A DNA stretch of 64,000 nt from UBA9926 sp018645765 (GTDB lineage: Bacteria > Pseudomonadota > Gammaproteobacteria > Pseudomonadales > Azotimanducaceae), in contig CASIBO010000001.1 of the NCBI GenBank assembly GCA_949372755.1, forward strand, positions 62,001-126,000, read 5' to 3'. The notes under the pieces are model-generated. The model was given only the letters and a program-made list of their open reading frames with translations. It was not told the DNA's origin and searched no databases. Position numbers and translations under genes: made by a program. The stretch's first letter is position 1; the number at the start of each line of letters is the position of its first letter. Below are positions 1 through 9,020 of this stretch, one piece after another.

Positions 1-1
1 T

Positions 2-1201
2 GCCAAAGAAATGACAAAAATGTGGGCCAAGACCTGGCAATGGGCCTGTCGGGAGGAGCACATTCCGGAGGCAGGTGATCGCTATGTTTATGACATCGGC
101 CCTTACTCGGTCATTATTTCCCGCGATGACACCGGCGTGCTGCACGCTTTTAGAAACAGCTGCACCCATCGCGGTACTCGACTGATTGGGAGCGAAGGCA
201 CGGGTTTTGGCACCGGGATTACGTGTCCGTTTCACGGTTGGTCTTGGCACTGCGACGGCACACTCGAACAAATCCCGGCAAAGTGGGATTTCCCACATGT
301 GCAACCACAGACCCATGATTTAAGACCCGTCGCCTGCGCCGTTTGGGGTGGCTTTATCTTTATCAACTTAGACACAGCGGCGACGCCCTTGTCGGATCAA
401 CTGGAAGTCATGTCGGAACACTTCGAGCACTTTCCGCTGGATACCCGCCGCATCAAAGTACATGTTCAAAAACGCCTGCCGGCGAATTGGAAGGCGGCTC
501 AAGAGGCTTTTTTAGAGGCCTATCACAATGTTGAGACCCATCATTCACCAAACGGCGCCAATACCCAGTACGATATTTTTGGGCGATTTGTCACTCGATT
601 TATTCACAACACGGGCACCTATAGTCCGGAAAGCTTAAATGATTATCCTGGCACAGAGTGGCGCGACCCGGTGCTCACAGAAGCGGAAATTCTGGCGAGG
701 ACCGTCGGCGTAACGCGTGAATTAGAGGCTGGCGAAACGGCGCGCGCCGTCGCCGCTGAAGATGGCCGATCCCGGCTGGCAAACGCGCTGGGTGAATCCC
801 AAGCAGACCTAAGCGACAGTCAGATCCTGGACTCCATTGAATATCATCTATTCCCGAACATGTTTTTTTTCCCGGGGATTAATATTCCCATGGTCTATCG
901 CTTTAGGCCGGATGGTGACCAGGTCGATACCTGCTTGTTCGACTTACTCATTCTCGAGCCTTGGCCCGTCGGTCAAGCGAAACCCTTTCCGCCAGAACCG
1001 GTGTTCTTGGATGTCAACCAATCCTATACCGACGTGCCGGAACTCGGCTGGCTTGGGCGGGTTTACGATGAAGATACGGGGAATCTTGCGCTGCAGCAGC
1101 AAGGCTTAAAATCTGCGGGGAAAGGCTTAACCCTTGGCAATTATCAAGAGGCAAGGATCCGGCGCATCCATCAAACCCTAGACGAGTTTTTGAAAGCGTA
1201 G
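2..1201 (+). CDS. Rieske non-heme iron oxygenase, large (alpha) subunit, 5' truncated by the window
   Basis: This is an aromatic ring-hydroxylating dioxygenase type alpha subunit. Counting from the ATG at 11, the Rieske [2Fe-2S] ligands are C51-x-H53 (CTHRG) and C72-x-x-H75 (CPFHGW). The mononuclear iron site is in EAYHNVETH (H172, H177) in the C-terminal catalytic domain. The frame stays open to the left edge (A-K-E precede the first ATG), and family members usually have about 20-40 more residues before the W-x-x-x-W-x-W-A stretch seen here, so the true start is probably outside. The family uses electrons from a reductase to oxygenate an aromatic or other hydrophobic substrate; the substrate cannot be read from sequence. 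The next gene is convergent 31 bp away, with no clear terminator between. Confidence 0.88.
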   Translation, partial: AKEMTKMWAKTWQWACREEHIPEAGDRYVYDIGPYSVIISRDDTGVLHAFRNSCTHRGTRLIGSEGTGFGTGITCPFHGWSWHCDGTLEQIPAKWDFPHVQPQTHDLRPVACAVWGGFIFINLDTAATPLSDQLEVMSEHFEHFPLDTRRIKVHVQKRLPANWKAAQEAFLEAYHNVETHHSPNGANTQYDIFGRFVTRFIHNTGTYSPESLNDYPGTEWRDPVLTEAEILARTVGVTRELEAGETARAVAAEDGRSRLANALGESQADLSDSQILDSIEYHLFPNMFFFPGINIPMVYRFRPDGDQVDTCLFDLLILEPWPVGQAKPFPPEPVFLDVNQSYTDVPELGWLGRVYDEDTGNLALQQQGLKSAGKGLTLGNYQEARIRRIHQTLDEFLKA

Positions 1202-1232
1202 CTGAAGAAAAGGCGAAGATGCGGAATCAATG

Positions 1233-2603
1233 TTAAGTATTCTTTGCCTCTAACTCAGCGCGGATTTCAGCATGTCGGGCTTCTGTGATGGGGTAGTTCC
1301 AAACGATTGCCGCCCCTGTCAAAAAGAACAAAGACGGGAAGGTCGAAAACAAGAACCGCAAACCAAACAATTCGTCTTCGCCATTACTGACGCCCGCTTC
1401 AAAACCAAAGAAACTCAGACCAAATAACGCAATGGCTCCGCCAAAAGACGCCGTCGCTTTTTGGGCAAACGACCAAGCTGAGAAAAACAATGCCGCACGA
1501 TTTTCGCCGGTTTCGAGCGTGTCCAAATCAATAACATCGGCCTTCATGGAATTGGGTAGGGTTTGCGAGAACCCCCCGGCAGCGAACCCCGTCATAAGGG
1601 TCATCGGTAACATCCACCAGAAATCACCAGGCCCCAATAGTAAATAACAGGGGTGTGCAAACGCCAGCATGAAAAAGGATACTAGGTAGGCTCTGTGCTT
1701 GCCAACTCGCTTTGAAAATGCAACCCAAAATGGCACGGCGATAATACTCGCCGCATAAAAAAAGCTGAGCATATAAATCGCCTTGTCTTCGGCCTGCAAA
1801 ACATCAGCAATGAAAAACAGGTACAGGGGTGTTGTGACATTGAGGCCAAGCGAGCCAATCATAAAGGCTAACACCAGCCGCTTAAACGGCCCGTTTGCGG
1901 CCATTAATTTCAAACCCGCCAGAGCGCTGACTTGTTGCCTGGGCTGATAGGGTGCCTCGGCAACATTGGTTAGTGTGAGGGTTACGCAAATGGGCATGAG
2001 CACCAACATAGTTAACCCCACCAATTCAAGTACGACGCTAGACCCGCCGATGCCGAAAATAAGCAGCGCCATAGCGGGTATCAATTGCGCGGAGAGCGAG
2101 CCCAAGGAATTAAAAACCGCCCGACTGCCAGTGACTTTACTGCGCTCATGATAATCCGTAGAGAGCTCCGAACCCCAAGCATAGTAGGGAATGAGCATCA
2201 TGGTGATGGCCACAGACAGCATGAAACTCCACAAAGCCAGATGAACCCAATTCATTTGGGCATCATTAAAGAGCAGCCCGTAGATCGGACGCATATAAAC
2301 CTGGCCCAGATCCGGCAAGAACAGCTGGAACACTGAGAGCATCATTAAGGGCGTGGCCAAAGCAATCCAGAGTTTGCGACGGCCAAACCGACTGCGCGTA
2401 TGATCGCTCAAGTAACCGACCAATGGGTCGGTTATGACATCCGTCCATCGCACTAAAAACAAGATGGTCCCAATCACAACCAACGGCACGCCCATATCAC
2501 TCGCATAGAAGCGCGGAATGAATACTGCGACAGGGAACAAAGACAAGGCGATCGGGAGATCGGTGAGCCCGTAGAAGAACAATGACTTTCGGGTAAGCTT
2601 CAT
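1233..2603 (-). CDS. MFS transporter of the GPH (glycoside-pentoside-hexuronide:cation symporter) type
   Basis: A 456-residue polytopic membrane protein with about 12 hydrophobic segments. The N-terminal half has W-T-D-V-I-T-D-P followed by G-Y-L-S-D and R-F-G-R-R-K, the cytoplasmic loop signature of GPH/MelB-like MFS proteins, in which the aspartates contribute to cation-coupled transport. The ATG at 2603 has AGGA about 9 bases upstream. It would bring a sugar or sugar-like solute into the cell, but GPH paralogs in marine Gammaproteobacteria also sit next to non-sugar genes, so the substrate is open. It is convergent with the Rieske gene and divergent from the oxidoreductase at 2783. A second GPH gene lies at 22193-23608. 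Confidence 0.82.
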   Translation of the reverse strand: MKLTRKSLFFYGLTDLPIALSLFPVAVFIPRFYASDMGVPLVVIGTILFLVRWTDVITDPLVGYLSDHTRSRFGRRKLWIALATPLMMLSVFQLFLPDLGQVYMRPIYGLLFNDAQMNWVHLALWSFMLSVAITMMLIPYYAWGSELSTDYHERSKVTGSRAVFNSLGSLSAQLIPAMALLIFGIGGSSVVLELVGLTMLVLMPICVTLTLTNVAEAPYQPRQQVSALAGLKLMAANGPFKRLVLAFMIGSLGLNVTTPLYLFFIADVLQAEDKAIYMLSFFYAASIIAVPFWVAFSKRVGKHRAYLVSFFMLAFAHPCYLLLGPGDFWWMLPMTLMTGFAAGGFSQTLPNSMKADVIDLDTLETGENRAALFFSAWSFAQKATASFGGAIALFGLSFFGFEAGVSNGEDELFGLRFLFSTFPSLFFLTGAAIVWNYPITEARHAEIRAELEAKNT

Positions 2604-2782
2604 CGGCGCGTCATCCTTGTATTCGCCTTTCGCCCTGAACTGAAGCAGCAGATCTTTATAAGGCGCTGCCGTCGCCAGCCGAGTAAGGCTTCGTCGTGGT
2701 TCGCTATAATTTCAGATGGCGAGAAGTTAATTTGCATGTTAGGTTGCCCACAAGATAGTGGGTTCCAAGGAAGATCGCAACA

Positions 2783-3790
2783 ATGAACAACACCCAAGTA
2801 TTACTCAAGCGGCGGCCCCAAGGCGCACCCGTGGCCGACGATTTTGAGGCCGTGACAACGACGCTCATACGGCCCCAGGAGGGCGAAGCCCTCATTAAAA
2901 ATGAATACATTTCGATGGATGCGGGTTTTAGAAACTGGATGGACGAAGACGCTGGTGACGCAGTACTGCCTGCCATGGCGTTGGGACAGCCCGTTATGGG
3001 ATTAACCGTCGGCGTGGTCGCAGAAAGCCGTCATGCAACGCTCAAGGAAGGCGATCTTGTCATGGGTCGTTTGGCTTGGGAGCAATACTCACTTGCAGGC
3101 GACGACTTCCTCGTTGTCCTCGATCATCAAGACGCCGACACACCAAAGCACTTCCACCTGGGTATTTTGGGTGATACCGGGATGTCCGCCTACTTTGGTT
3201 TGACCGATATTGGACAACCCAAGGCGGGTGAAACCGTTGTGATTTCTGCTGCAGGCGGGGCCGTTGGGTATGTTGCTGGCCAAATTGCCAAATTGATGGG
3301 CGCCGGACGAGTGGTAGGCTTGACGAGCAGCAACATAAAGGGAGAACGACTAAAATCAGAACTAGGCTATGACGCCTTTATCAACTATCAAGAATCGGAC
3401 CTCGATCAACAGTTCTCAGCCGCCTGCCCAAACGGTATCGATGTGTATTTCGATAATGTTGGCGGCCCCATCTTAGAAACCGTTTTAAATCACGTCAATG
3501 TTGGGGCTCGAATCCCATTTTGTGGCGCTGTGGCTGATTACAATAACAAACAGCCCCAAGGGCCCTCCAATCTTTTTCAAATTGTGACCAACTCCGTTCG
3601 GATGCAAGGCTTCATGACCCACCTTCAGCTTGAACGCTATCCGGAAGCGCGAGGCCAGTTAACCGCTTGGATGAAAGCGGGACAAATTAAATCGCTAACC
3701 CACGAATATGACGGCGTCGCGCGGTGCGGCCAAGCCTTTGCAGACTTGTTCGCAGGCAAGAACTTTGGCAAAACGCTGGTGAAAGTCTAA
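2783..3790 (+). CDS. NADP-dependent oxidoreductase, zinc-free MDR family (CurA / leukotriene B4 dehydrogenase type)
   Basis: 335 residues, the normal length for the zinc-independent medium-chain dehydrogenase/reductase branch. The cofactor-binding segment is A-A-G-G-A-V-G about 160 residues in, followed by Q-x-A-K-L-x-G-A-G-R-V-V-G, a Rossmann fold of the NADP(H) type. The later Y-F-D-N-V-G-G is characteristic of the branch. No Zn-binding Cys/His set is present. Members reduce the C=C bond of alpha,beta-unsaturated ketones or aldehydes. The ATG at 2783 is preceded by GGAAG at a suitable distance. It is probably a single transcription unit, divergent from the MFS gene. Confidence 0.88.
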   Translation: MNNTQVLLKRRPQGAPVADDFEAVTTTLIRPQEGEALIKNEYISMDAGFRNWMDEDAGDAVLPAMALGQPVMGLTVGVVAESRHATLKEGDLVMGRLAWEQYSLAGDDFLVVLDHQDADTPKHFHLGILGDTGMSAYFGLTDIGQPKAGETVVISAAGGAVGYVAGQIAKLMGAGRVVGLTSSNIKGERLKSELGYDAFINYQESDLDQQFSAACPNGIDVYFDNVGGPILETVLNHVNVGARIPFCGAVADYNNKQPQGPSNLFQIVTNSVRMQGFMTHLQLERYPEARGQLTAWMKAGQIKSLTHEYDGVARCGQAFADLFAGKNFGKTLVKV

Positions 3791-4094
3791 GCCAGGCCTG
3801 GCTGAAGTCTTACCTGCCCGCAGCAACTCATCACGATAAGATGAGCCTAGGATTGTTCGCGACGCCGAGTGAGCCTCTGCAGGCCGCTGCACGTGAACTC
3901 ACTTGATAAAAATGCCAAACCAGAAACCGATTCGACTTCGACAATCTCGTTCTATGCGCCGAAACTGCTAAAAATTATCAAAATTAAATATATTAACGCA
4001 AATTGCTTCAGATTTGCGCCATTCTGCACCTCAATGATTGAATTAATTCAGCAGCGTGTGATAACTTTTGCTTTGGGGAGGGGCGTAGTACAGC
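3791..4094. other. Intergenic, no gene seen
   Basis: An AT-rich stretch around 3965-4010 is the only compositional feature and may hold the promoter of the small helix-turn-helix gene. GGGGAGGGG at 4075-4083 is a possible ribosome site, 11 bases from the ATG at 4095. The overlapping open frames here have no coding character. Confidence 0.4.
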
Positions 4095-4472
4095 ATGAGC
4101 GGTTTAAGCTTTATGTGTTCACCGCCAAATTGGCACTCCCAATTACTGAGGGGGCTACGGCAAATAATGGAAGGTCAGATGAAACGCGAAAACTTAAAAA
4201 AACTTGCTCAGCTAAAGGCTGTGATTCTAGGCATGGAAAAGGATTTTGGTCTGGATGATCTTACAGAGCAGGAGAGAAGAATCCTGAGCGCGATGTCTGA
4301 GATTGGGACAACCGACGACAGCTTGGTGAGCAGTAAAGCGCTACGCAATAGTTTGTATTGCGTCGATCTTTCCGCGCCAACCTACCACAGAGCGCTAAAG
4401 GCCTTGCTTGACAAGCAGTATTTAAAGCCTGCAGAGGGTCGAAAGACCGGCTTGTATCGCCTCTGCTTGTAG
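4095..4472 (+). CDS. Small winged-helix / helix-turn-helix protein, MarR-like
   Basis: At most 125 residues. The C-terminal 70 residues look like a winged helix: L-T-E-Q-E-R-R-I-L-S-A-M (H1), S-S-K-A-L-R-N-S (H2), S-A-P-T-Y-H-R-A-L-K-A-L-L (recognition helix) and a short wing ending Y-R-L-C-L. This resembles the MarR-type DNA-binding core. The start is uncertain. ATG 4095 has a purine run at long spacing, while the internal ATGs at 4167 and 4179 are also possible, and 4179 has GGAAGG four bases upstream. Nothing shows a ligand domain or dimerisation arms of full length, so it may be a minimal regulator. Its target is unknown; the nearest gene is the membrane protein at 4831 on the same strand. 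Confidence 0.6.
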   Translation: MSGLSFMCSPPNWHSQLLRGLRQIMEGQMKRENLKKLAQLKAVILGMEKDFGLDDLTEQERRILSAMSEIGTTDDSLVSSKALRNSLYCVDLSAPTYHRALKALLDKQYLKPAEGRKTGLYRLCL

Positions 4473-4830
4473 GTCAAATTGCTGGACGGGCTGTTGTTTT
4501 GGGCGCTAGCAATGTCCACCTATTACTGAGCGCCGCACAGCCGTTGAGACCTAAGACCGACACGGTTATGCGGTCTCGCATCCGGCATCGATTACAGTCA
4601 TCCGCGTTTGCTTCTCAGCCCACGCTACCCATCCTGAATTGTTTTCGACTGCTTCTTTTGCTATTTGCTCAGACAATTCATCGCGCTGTACCGATCGCCG
4701 CTCTAAGCCAGCCCAATTCCGCCTCGATCCGGTGCACTTCGTCCAAAACAAAGCATCGAACCCCACCTGCGCTGCACACGCCCACACCGCACTACGCCCA
4801 ATCCATCCAAGATGCCGGGGCAACTCTAAA
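4473..4830. other. Intergenic, 358 bp, no convincing gene
   Basis: Open frames run through on both strands (4499-4900 plus, 4566-4883 minus, and the 5' extension of the next gene from 4639). Their translations are rich in Ser, Thr, Pro, Cys and Arg, without hydrophobic periodicity, and look non-coding. No hairpin with a T tract was seen. Confidence 0.4.
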
Positions 4831-5439
4831 ATGCGCACCAAGCAAAACAAGCTGCTGGACGAGCTCATGGCCGGTGTCTTCATTGTTTTCTGGTTCCTAA
4901 TCAGTTACCTGCTCAGCTACCAAAGCATTAACGCGCTCATATCGCCGATCTCTAATTTGATGACCGTCGTGCCCTTCCTGATTTTTTTACCCCATGGCGT
5001 CCGTGTCATCGCAGTTTATTTCCTTGGATACAAAGCCGTTCTGCCGCTCTTCATAGCACAATTACTGCTCTATCAACTTTTCGAAAACATGCCGCCTAAT
5101 GAGGTCCACATACCCCTTGCTGCTGTGGGCGCACTTAGCCCTTTAATTGCTTTCGAGCTCCTGCGCGTCTGTGACTTAAAGAGTTACTACAGACCCAACC
5201 CGCCGGACGCAATGCCCAACACTGTGGGCCCTCCTTTGCTTGCGGGTATTCTTGCGGCCATTTTTAACGGGTTATTGACCCTGGCGATTTTACTATTTAA
5301 TGAAAGCCCCGTTGCGGATCTAAACTTTCTACTGGGCTATCTTATTGGTGATCTGCTAGGGTTTTTGGTCATCTTGGGCTTGCTCGTCACAGTACGAAAT
5401 CTCCGTGATTCATTGAAGAACAATCAAAACAATTCTTGA
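4831..5439 (+). CDS. Integral membrane protein, MASE1-like sensory domain without an output domain
   Basis: 202 residues from the ATG at 4831. The longer open frame from 4639 adds a low-complexity, non-membrane N-terminus and is not favoured. About six hydrophobic segments are visible. The segment F-L-P-H-G-V-R-V-I-A-V-Y-F-L-G-Y-K-A and the late G-Y-L-I-G-D-L-L-G-F resemble the pattern of MASE1 membrane sensor domains (P-x-G-hydrophobic-G-R, then G-D-x-x-G). MASE1 is usually fused to kinase, GGDEF or EAL domains; here the protein ends 25 residues after the last helix. The assignment is by eye and not firm. A function cannot be stated. The small DNA-binding protein at 4095 lies upstream on the same strand, 358 bp away. 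Confidence 0.6.
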   Translation: MRTKQNKLLDELMAGVFIVFWFLISYLLSYQSINALISPISNLMTVVPFLIFLPHGVRVIAVYFLGYKAVLPLFIAQLLLYQLFENMPPNEVHIPLAAVGALSPLIAFELLRVCDLKSYYRPNPPDAMPNTVGPPLLAGILAAIFNGLLTLAILLFNESPVADLNFLLGYLIGDLLGFLVILGLLVTVRNLRDSLKNNQNNS

Positions 5440-5593
5440 TCCCACTTGGGCTGCGAAAGAATGCCGCCTCAACAAGTAAATTATCGAGCGACGTCCAATC
5501 AGCAGAGGCCCCATCATGCTCATAACCCATTCGCATGAAGCTCGAATGTCATCCTTGAGGCCTATGGGCCGGGTTCTGAAGGGCTTCGCAACG

Positions 5594-6345
5594 ATGTCGC
5601 TCACCTATCTGAGCATTACCGCAGCCTCCACAGCAGCGCACCCCTGCAAGGACAAGCGTTGCACTTCTTTGTCGATCACCCAGCAACCACAGACTACCTT
5701 GCGACGCCGACCGAGGTGCCCAATAAAGGCGAAGTGATTTTAATCCAGGAATGGAACGGTTTAACGCGCCGGATCAAGGAAACCGCGGATGCCTTTGCCG
5801 CCGTGGGTTATGTCGCCCTCGCGGCGGATCTCTATAGTGGCCGAATCGGTCTTAATCGAGACGAAAACATGGCCTTGGTTCAAGCAACGATGCAGGCGCC
5901 AGATCAGATTATCCGCAATCTCAATGCGGCCTTAGCAACGCTTAAAGCCCGCCCAGATGTGCCCGGCCAGGTTGCCACAACCGGCTGGTGTTATGGCGGC
6001 AGCATCGCTTTATCATTTGCTCTGGGCGACGGCACTTGTGATAGCACGGCTATTTTTTATGGCCGCCTCTTGAACGATCCAGAAGTCTTAAAACAAGTCC
6101 AACATGAGGTGTATGGCTCCTTTGCAGGGTTAGATCGCGGGCCCAGTGTCGAACAAGTTTCAGCGTTTGTCACAGACCTGCGTACCGCGTGTATTGACAA
6201 TGACATTCACATTTATCCCGACATGCAACACGGCTTTTGGCTCCATGTCGATCATGACCTAGATCTAAATCAGGCGTCTGCGGAACAGGCGTGAGATCGT
6301 CTTTTGAACTACCTCTATCGCGTGCTGTCACCCCTTTTAAACTGA
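5594..6345 (+). pseudogene. Dienelactone hydrolase family protein with an early frameshift and a late nonsense codon
   Basis: The main open part (5659-6294, TTG first codon) carries the dienelactone hydrolase core: E-W-N-G near the N-terminus, the nucleophile Cys in G-W-C-Y-G-G, Asp in F-A-G-L-D-R-G, and His in Q-H-G-F-W. The family's N-terminal beta strand lies in another frame, M-S-L-T-Y-L-S-I-T from the ATG at 5594. The two frames would join if the run CCCC at 5641-5644 had one more C. At the 3' end the stop TGA at 6292-6294 replaces a position where the family has Trp (A-x-x-A-W). Beyond it the frame continues D-R-L-L-N-Y-L-Y-R-V-L and stops at 6343-6345, matching the missing C-terminal helix. 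So two changes break an otherwise normal gene of about 250 codons. A shortened active protein from 5659 is possible but less likely. Confidence 0.75.
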
Positions 6346-6426
6346 TTCAAAGGACGCCTAACCCGCACCGAGGCCCCATCCGCTTTTTAGATCGCGCTGA
6401 TGAGGTCTCGCATCACCTAGACCTAA

Positions 6427-7272
6427 CTAAGATCTAGGGTAGTTTTCACCTAGATCGTAATGCTGTCGATAAATATAATTCGTTGCCGCGACAAAGCCTT
6501 CGATACTCCCACAATCAAACCGATGGCCTTTAAACCGATACGCTAATACTTGCCCAGCTTTTGCCTGCTCATTCAAGGCATCGGTAATTTGAATCTCACC
6601 ATTTCGTCCGGGCGGGATCCTTTTCAGGATCTCAAAAATATCGGGCGTTAAAATATAGCGTCCGATCACAGCGAGATTGCCCGGCGCCGCACTGGGGTCT
6701 GGCTTTTCCACCATGGCAGTCACGCGCACCAAATCATCCCCTGCCGCTTCACCGGACACGATGCCGTAACTGGCTGTTTTTTCCCATGGCACCTCTTCAA
6801 CGGCAACAATGCTGCAACCGTGGATCTCGTGCAGCGCCACCATTTGCTCAAGGACCGATTCAGGCTCATGAACGCAGAAATCATCGGCCAAAACCACAGC
6901 AAAAGACTCATCGCCCACCAGCGGCTCACCGGTCAGTATCGCGTGGCCCAACCCCTTCATTTCCGTCTGCCGGGTGTAGGAAAACGAACACCGTTCAATT
7001 AACCCTCGAATGCCCGACAGTAATGTTTCTTTGGAACTGCCCGCGATCTGGTGCTCAAGCTCATAGCTCGTATCAAAATGATCCTCTAGCGCCCGCTTGC
7101 CCCTGCCCGTCACAAACCCAATCTGGGTTAACCCCGCGCTCAATGCCTCCTCGACACCATACTGGATCAACGGCTTGTTCACGATCGGCAACATTTCTTT
7201 GGGCATTGCCTTTGTAGCCGGCAAAAACCGCGTGCCATAGCCCGCAGCTGGAAACAAACATTTACGAATCAT
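6427..7272 (-). CDS. galU: UTP-glucose-1-phosphate uridylyltransferase
   Basis: 281 residues, full length for bacterial GalU. The N-terminal nucleotide-binding loop reads A-A-G-Y-G-T-R-F-L-P-A-T-K-A-M-P-K-E-M-L-P, followed by K-P-L-I-Q-Y, the family signature. E-K-P and G-R-Y-I-L occur in the sugar-binding half. It makes UDP-glucose from UTP and glucose-1-phosphate for exopolysaccharide, lipopolysaccharide or trehalose pathways. The frameshifted mannose-1-phosphate guanylyltransferase gene lies 276 bp upstream on the same strand, so a shared sugar-nucleotide role is likely. The gap makes an independent promoter plausible. Confidence 0.93.
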   Translation of the reverse strand: MIRKCLFPAAGYGTRFLPATKAMPKEMLPIVNKPLIQYGVEEALSAGLTQIGFVTGRGKRALEDHFDTSYELEHQIAGSSKETLLSGIRGLIERCSFSYTRQTEMKGLGHAILTGEPLVGDESFAVVLADDFCVHEPESVLEQMVALHEIHGCSIVAVEEVPWEKTASYGIVSGEAAGDDLVRVTAMVEKPDPSAAPGNLAVIGRYILTPDIFEILKRIPPGRNGEIQITDALNEQAKAGQVLAYRFKGHRFDCGSIEGFVAATNYIYRQHYDLGENYPRS

Positions 7273-7548
7273 TTTGACTTTCCGTTTTGGCTTCTGAATA
7301 ACGCCTGTTCTATGACAACCTGATCATGACAACCGAGCCGCTTCTTTCTCAAAGGGATCTATTCCGCGTCCTTGCGTCGACAAGCCTAACAAAGCCAGGC
7401 CATGACAGGCTTTATCCTCGCAACAAACCACCCGAAGTTGAATCATTCCTATCTTGCTAGCAAGCTAGCCTAGGCAATGCAAAGCCCCTGCTGCCGACCC
7501 AAACACGTCAAACAAGTGGGCGTCGGCCGCTGAGCGGCTCGATATCGT
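7273..7548. other. Intergenic region upstream of galU with short repeats
   Basis: It holds a 9-bp direct repeat ATGACAACC (around 7312-7335, twice, 5 bases apart) and a perfect 12-bp palindrome CTTGCTAGCAAG at 7453-7464. The palindrome could be an operator half-site pair, but nothing identifies a regulator. No gene is seen. Confidence 0.35.
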
Positions 7549-8968
7549 TTACCGCCCCTCGACTCGGCCGTACACATCATCAAAACGAATAATATCATCC
7601 TCACCGAGATAACGACCCGATTGCACCTCGATAATCTCGAGTAGCGTGTCACCCGGATTCTCCAAACGATGGGTCGAGCCCAGGGGAATATAAGTCGACT
7701 GGTTTTCAACCAATTCAAACACCTGGTCATCGCAGGTGACCCGTGCAACCCCTGACACCACGACCCAATGCTCCGCCCGATGTGCATGCTGTTGCAGGGA
7801 TAGGCGCTGGCCTGGCGTCACGCCAATGCGCTTGGTCTTATGTCTGGGACCCTCATCGACAATCTCATACCATCCCCAGGGTCGGTTGACGCGCCGGTGC
7901 AGCAGATGTTCAGCCCGACCCGAGTCCTGCAACCGGTCGACCACCGCCTTGACCTGCTGGCTTTGACTGGCTGCCGCAACCAACACGGCATCAGCCGTCT
8001 CAACCACGACAACCTCTTCAAGCCCCACCACCGTCACCAACCGGTTTTCGGCGAACACCAAACTATTCGCCGTATTTTCAAAAATTACATCTCCCTTCGA
8101 GACATTCAGATCTGAATCCTTATTGCTAACCGCCCAAAGAGATTGCCAAGACCCAATATCGCTCCAACCCGCTGACAAAGGCACGACCGCGACGCGCTTG
8201 GCAACTTCCATCACGGCATAGTCCACCGACTCCGCGGGACAGTCTTCGAAGGCCTTGGGATTTGGCCGAATAAACGCTTGATCAACGCGCCGATCCTGCC
8301 ACGCGGTCTCGGTATACTGTGCGATCAGCGGCGCGTGCGCCTTCAAGGCCGTTAAGAACGTGCTGTGATTGAAAGACAAACATTCCGCTATTCCAGTAAT
8401 ACTGCCCAGAATCAACATACGCCTGCGCCTGCTCAAGATCCGGTTTTTCAACGAATCGGGCAACGTGATAGCCGCTCTGAATCGCCTTCGCGCGTTCAAT
8501 GTACCCGTACCCGGTTTCTGGCGCCGCGGCCTCAATGCCAAAGGTTACGAGGTGCCCATCCGTCGCCAATTCAGTCGCGGCTCGAATTCCGGAATGCAAA
8601 GCATCCAACTTCGTAATCACATGATCTGAGGGCAGTACAAGGAGCATGGCCTCAGGATCAACCTCTTGCGCGGCCAATGCCGCCAGCGAAATGGCGGGCG
8701 CGGTATTGCGGCCAACCGGTTCTAGAATCACCTGAACATCAGGGTAACCAATCTCTGTCATTTGGGATTGAACGAGGTAGCGATGCGCTTCGTTACAAAC
8801 CAAAATGGGTGCAGCAAGGCCGTGCAGCCCATTCAATCTGAGCACCGTATTTTGCAGCAAACTATGATCATTCAGCAGCGCGAGTAGCTGTTTCGGATAA
8901 CCTTGGCGCGACATCGGCCAGAGCCTGGATCCAGCGCCACCGCAGAGAATAACGGGTTGGATAAACAT
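7549..8968 (-). pseudogene. Mannose-1-phosphate guanylyltransferase / mannose-6-phosphate isomerase (AlgA/ManC type), frameshifted
   Basis: Reading from 8968, the first frame has the nucleotidyltransferase signature G-G-A-G-S-R-L-W-P-M-S-R, then P-K-Q-L-L, E-P-V-G-R-N-T-A-P-A, L-P-S-D-H-V and F-V-E-K-P. It loses homology after Y-Y-W-N-S-G-M-F. The other frame (open 8541 to 7549) picks up exactly there with F-N-H-S-T-F-L-T-A-L-K-A-H and runs through the C-terminal cupin isomerase domain (R-P-W-G-W-Y, Q-H-A-H-R-A-E-H-W, Y-I-P). Removing one base from the AAA run at 8372-8374 (TTT on the coding strand) joins them into a protein of about 473 residues, the normal bifunctional length. It would make GDP-mannose. 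Whether the break is real or a sequencing error cannot be decided here. Confidence 0.88.
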
Positions 8969-9020
8969 AGCGATTCACCACGGGATTTTTAAGAGTATAC
9001 CGTACAACCCGACGCGATGA

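Noticed and set aside
4566..4883. Small genes in the gap before the MASE1-like gene
   Set aside because: Frames on both strands are rich in Ser, Arg and Cys and have no coding pattern.
6786..7217. A 143-codon plus-strand frame inside galU
   Set aside because: Antisense shadow of a well supported gene; Pro/Ser/Arg-rich with no motif.
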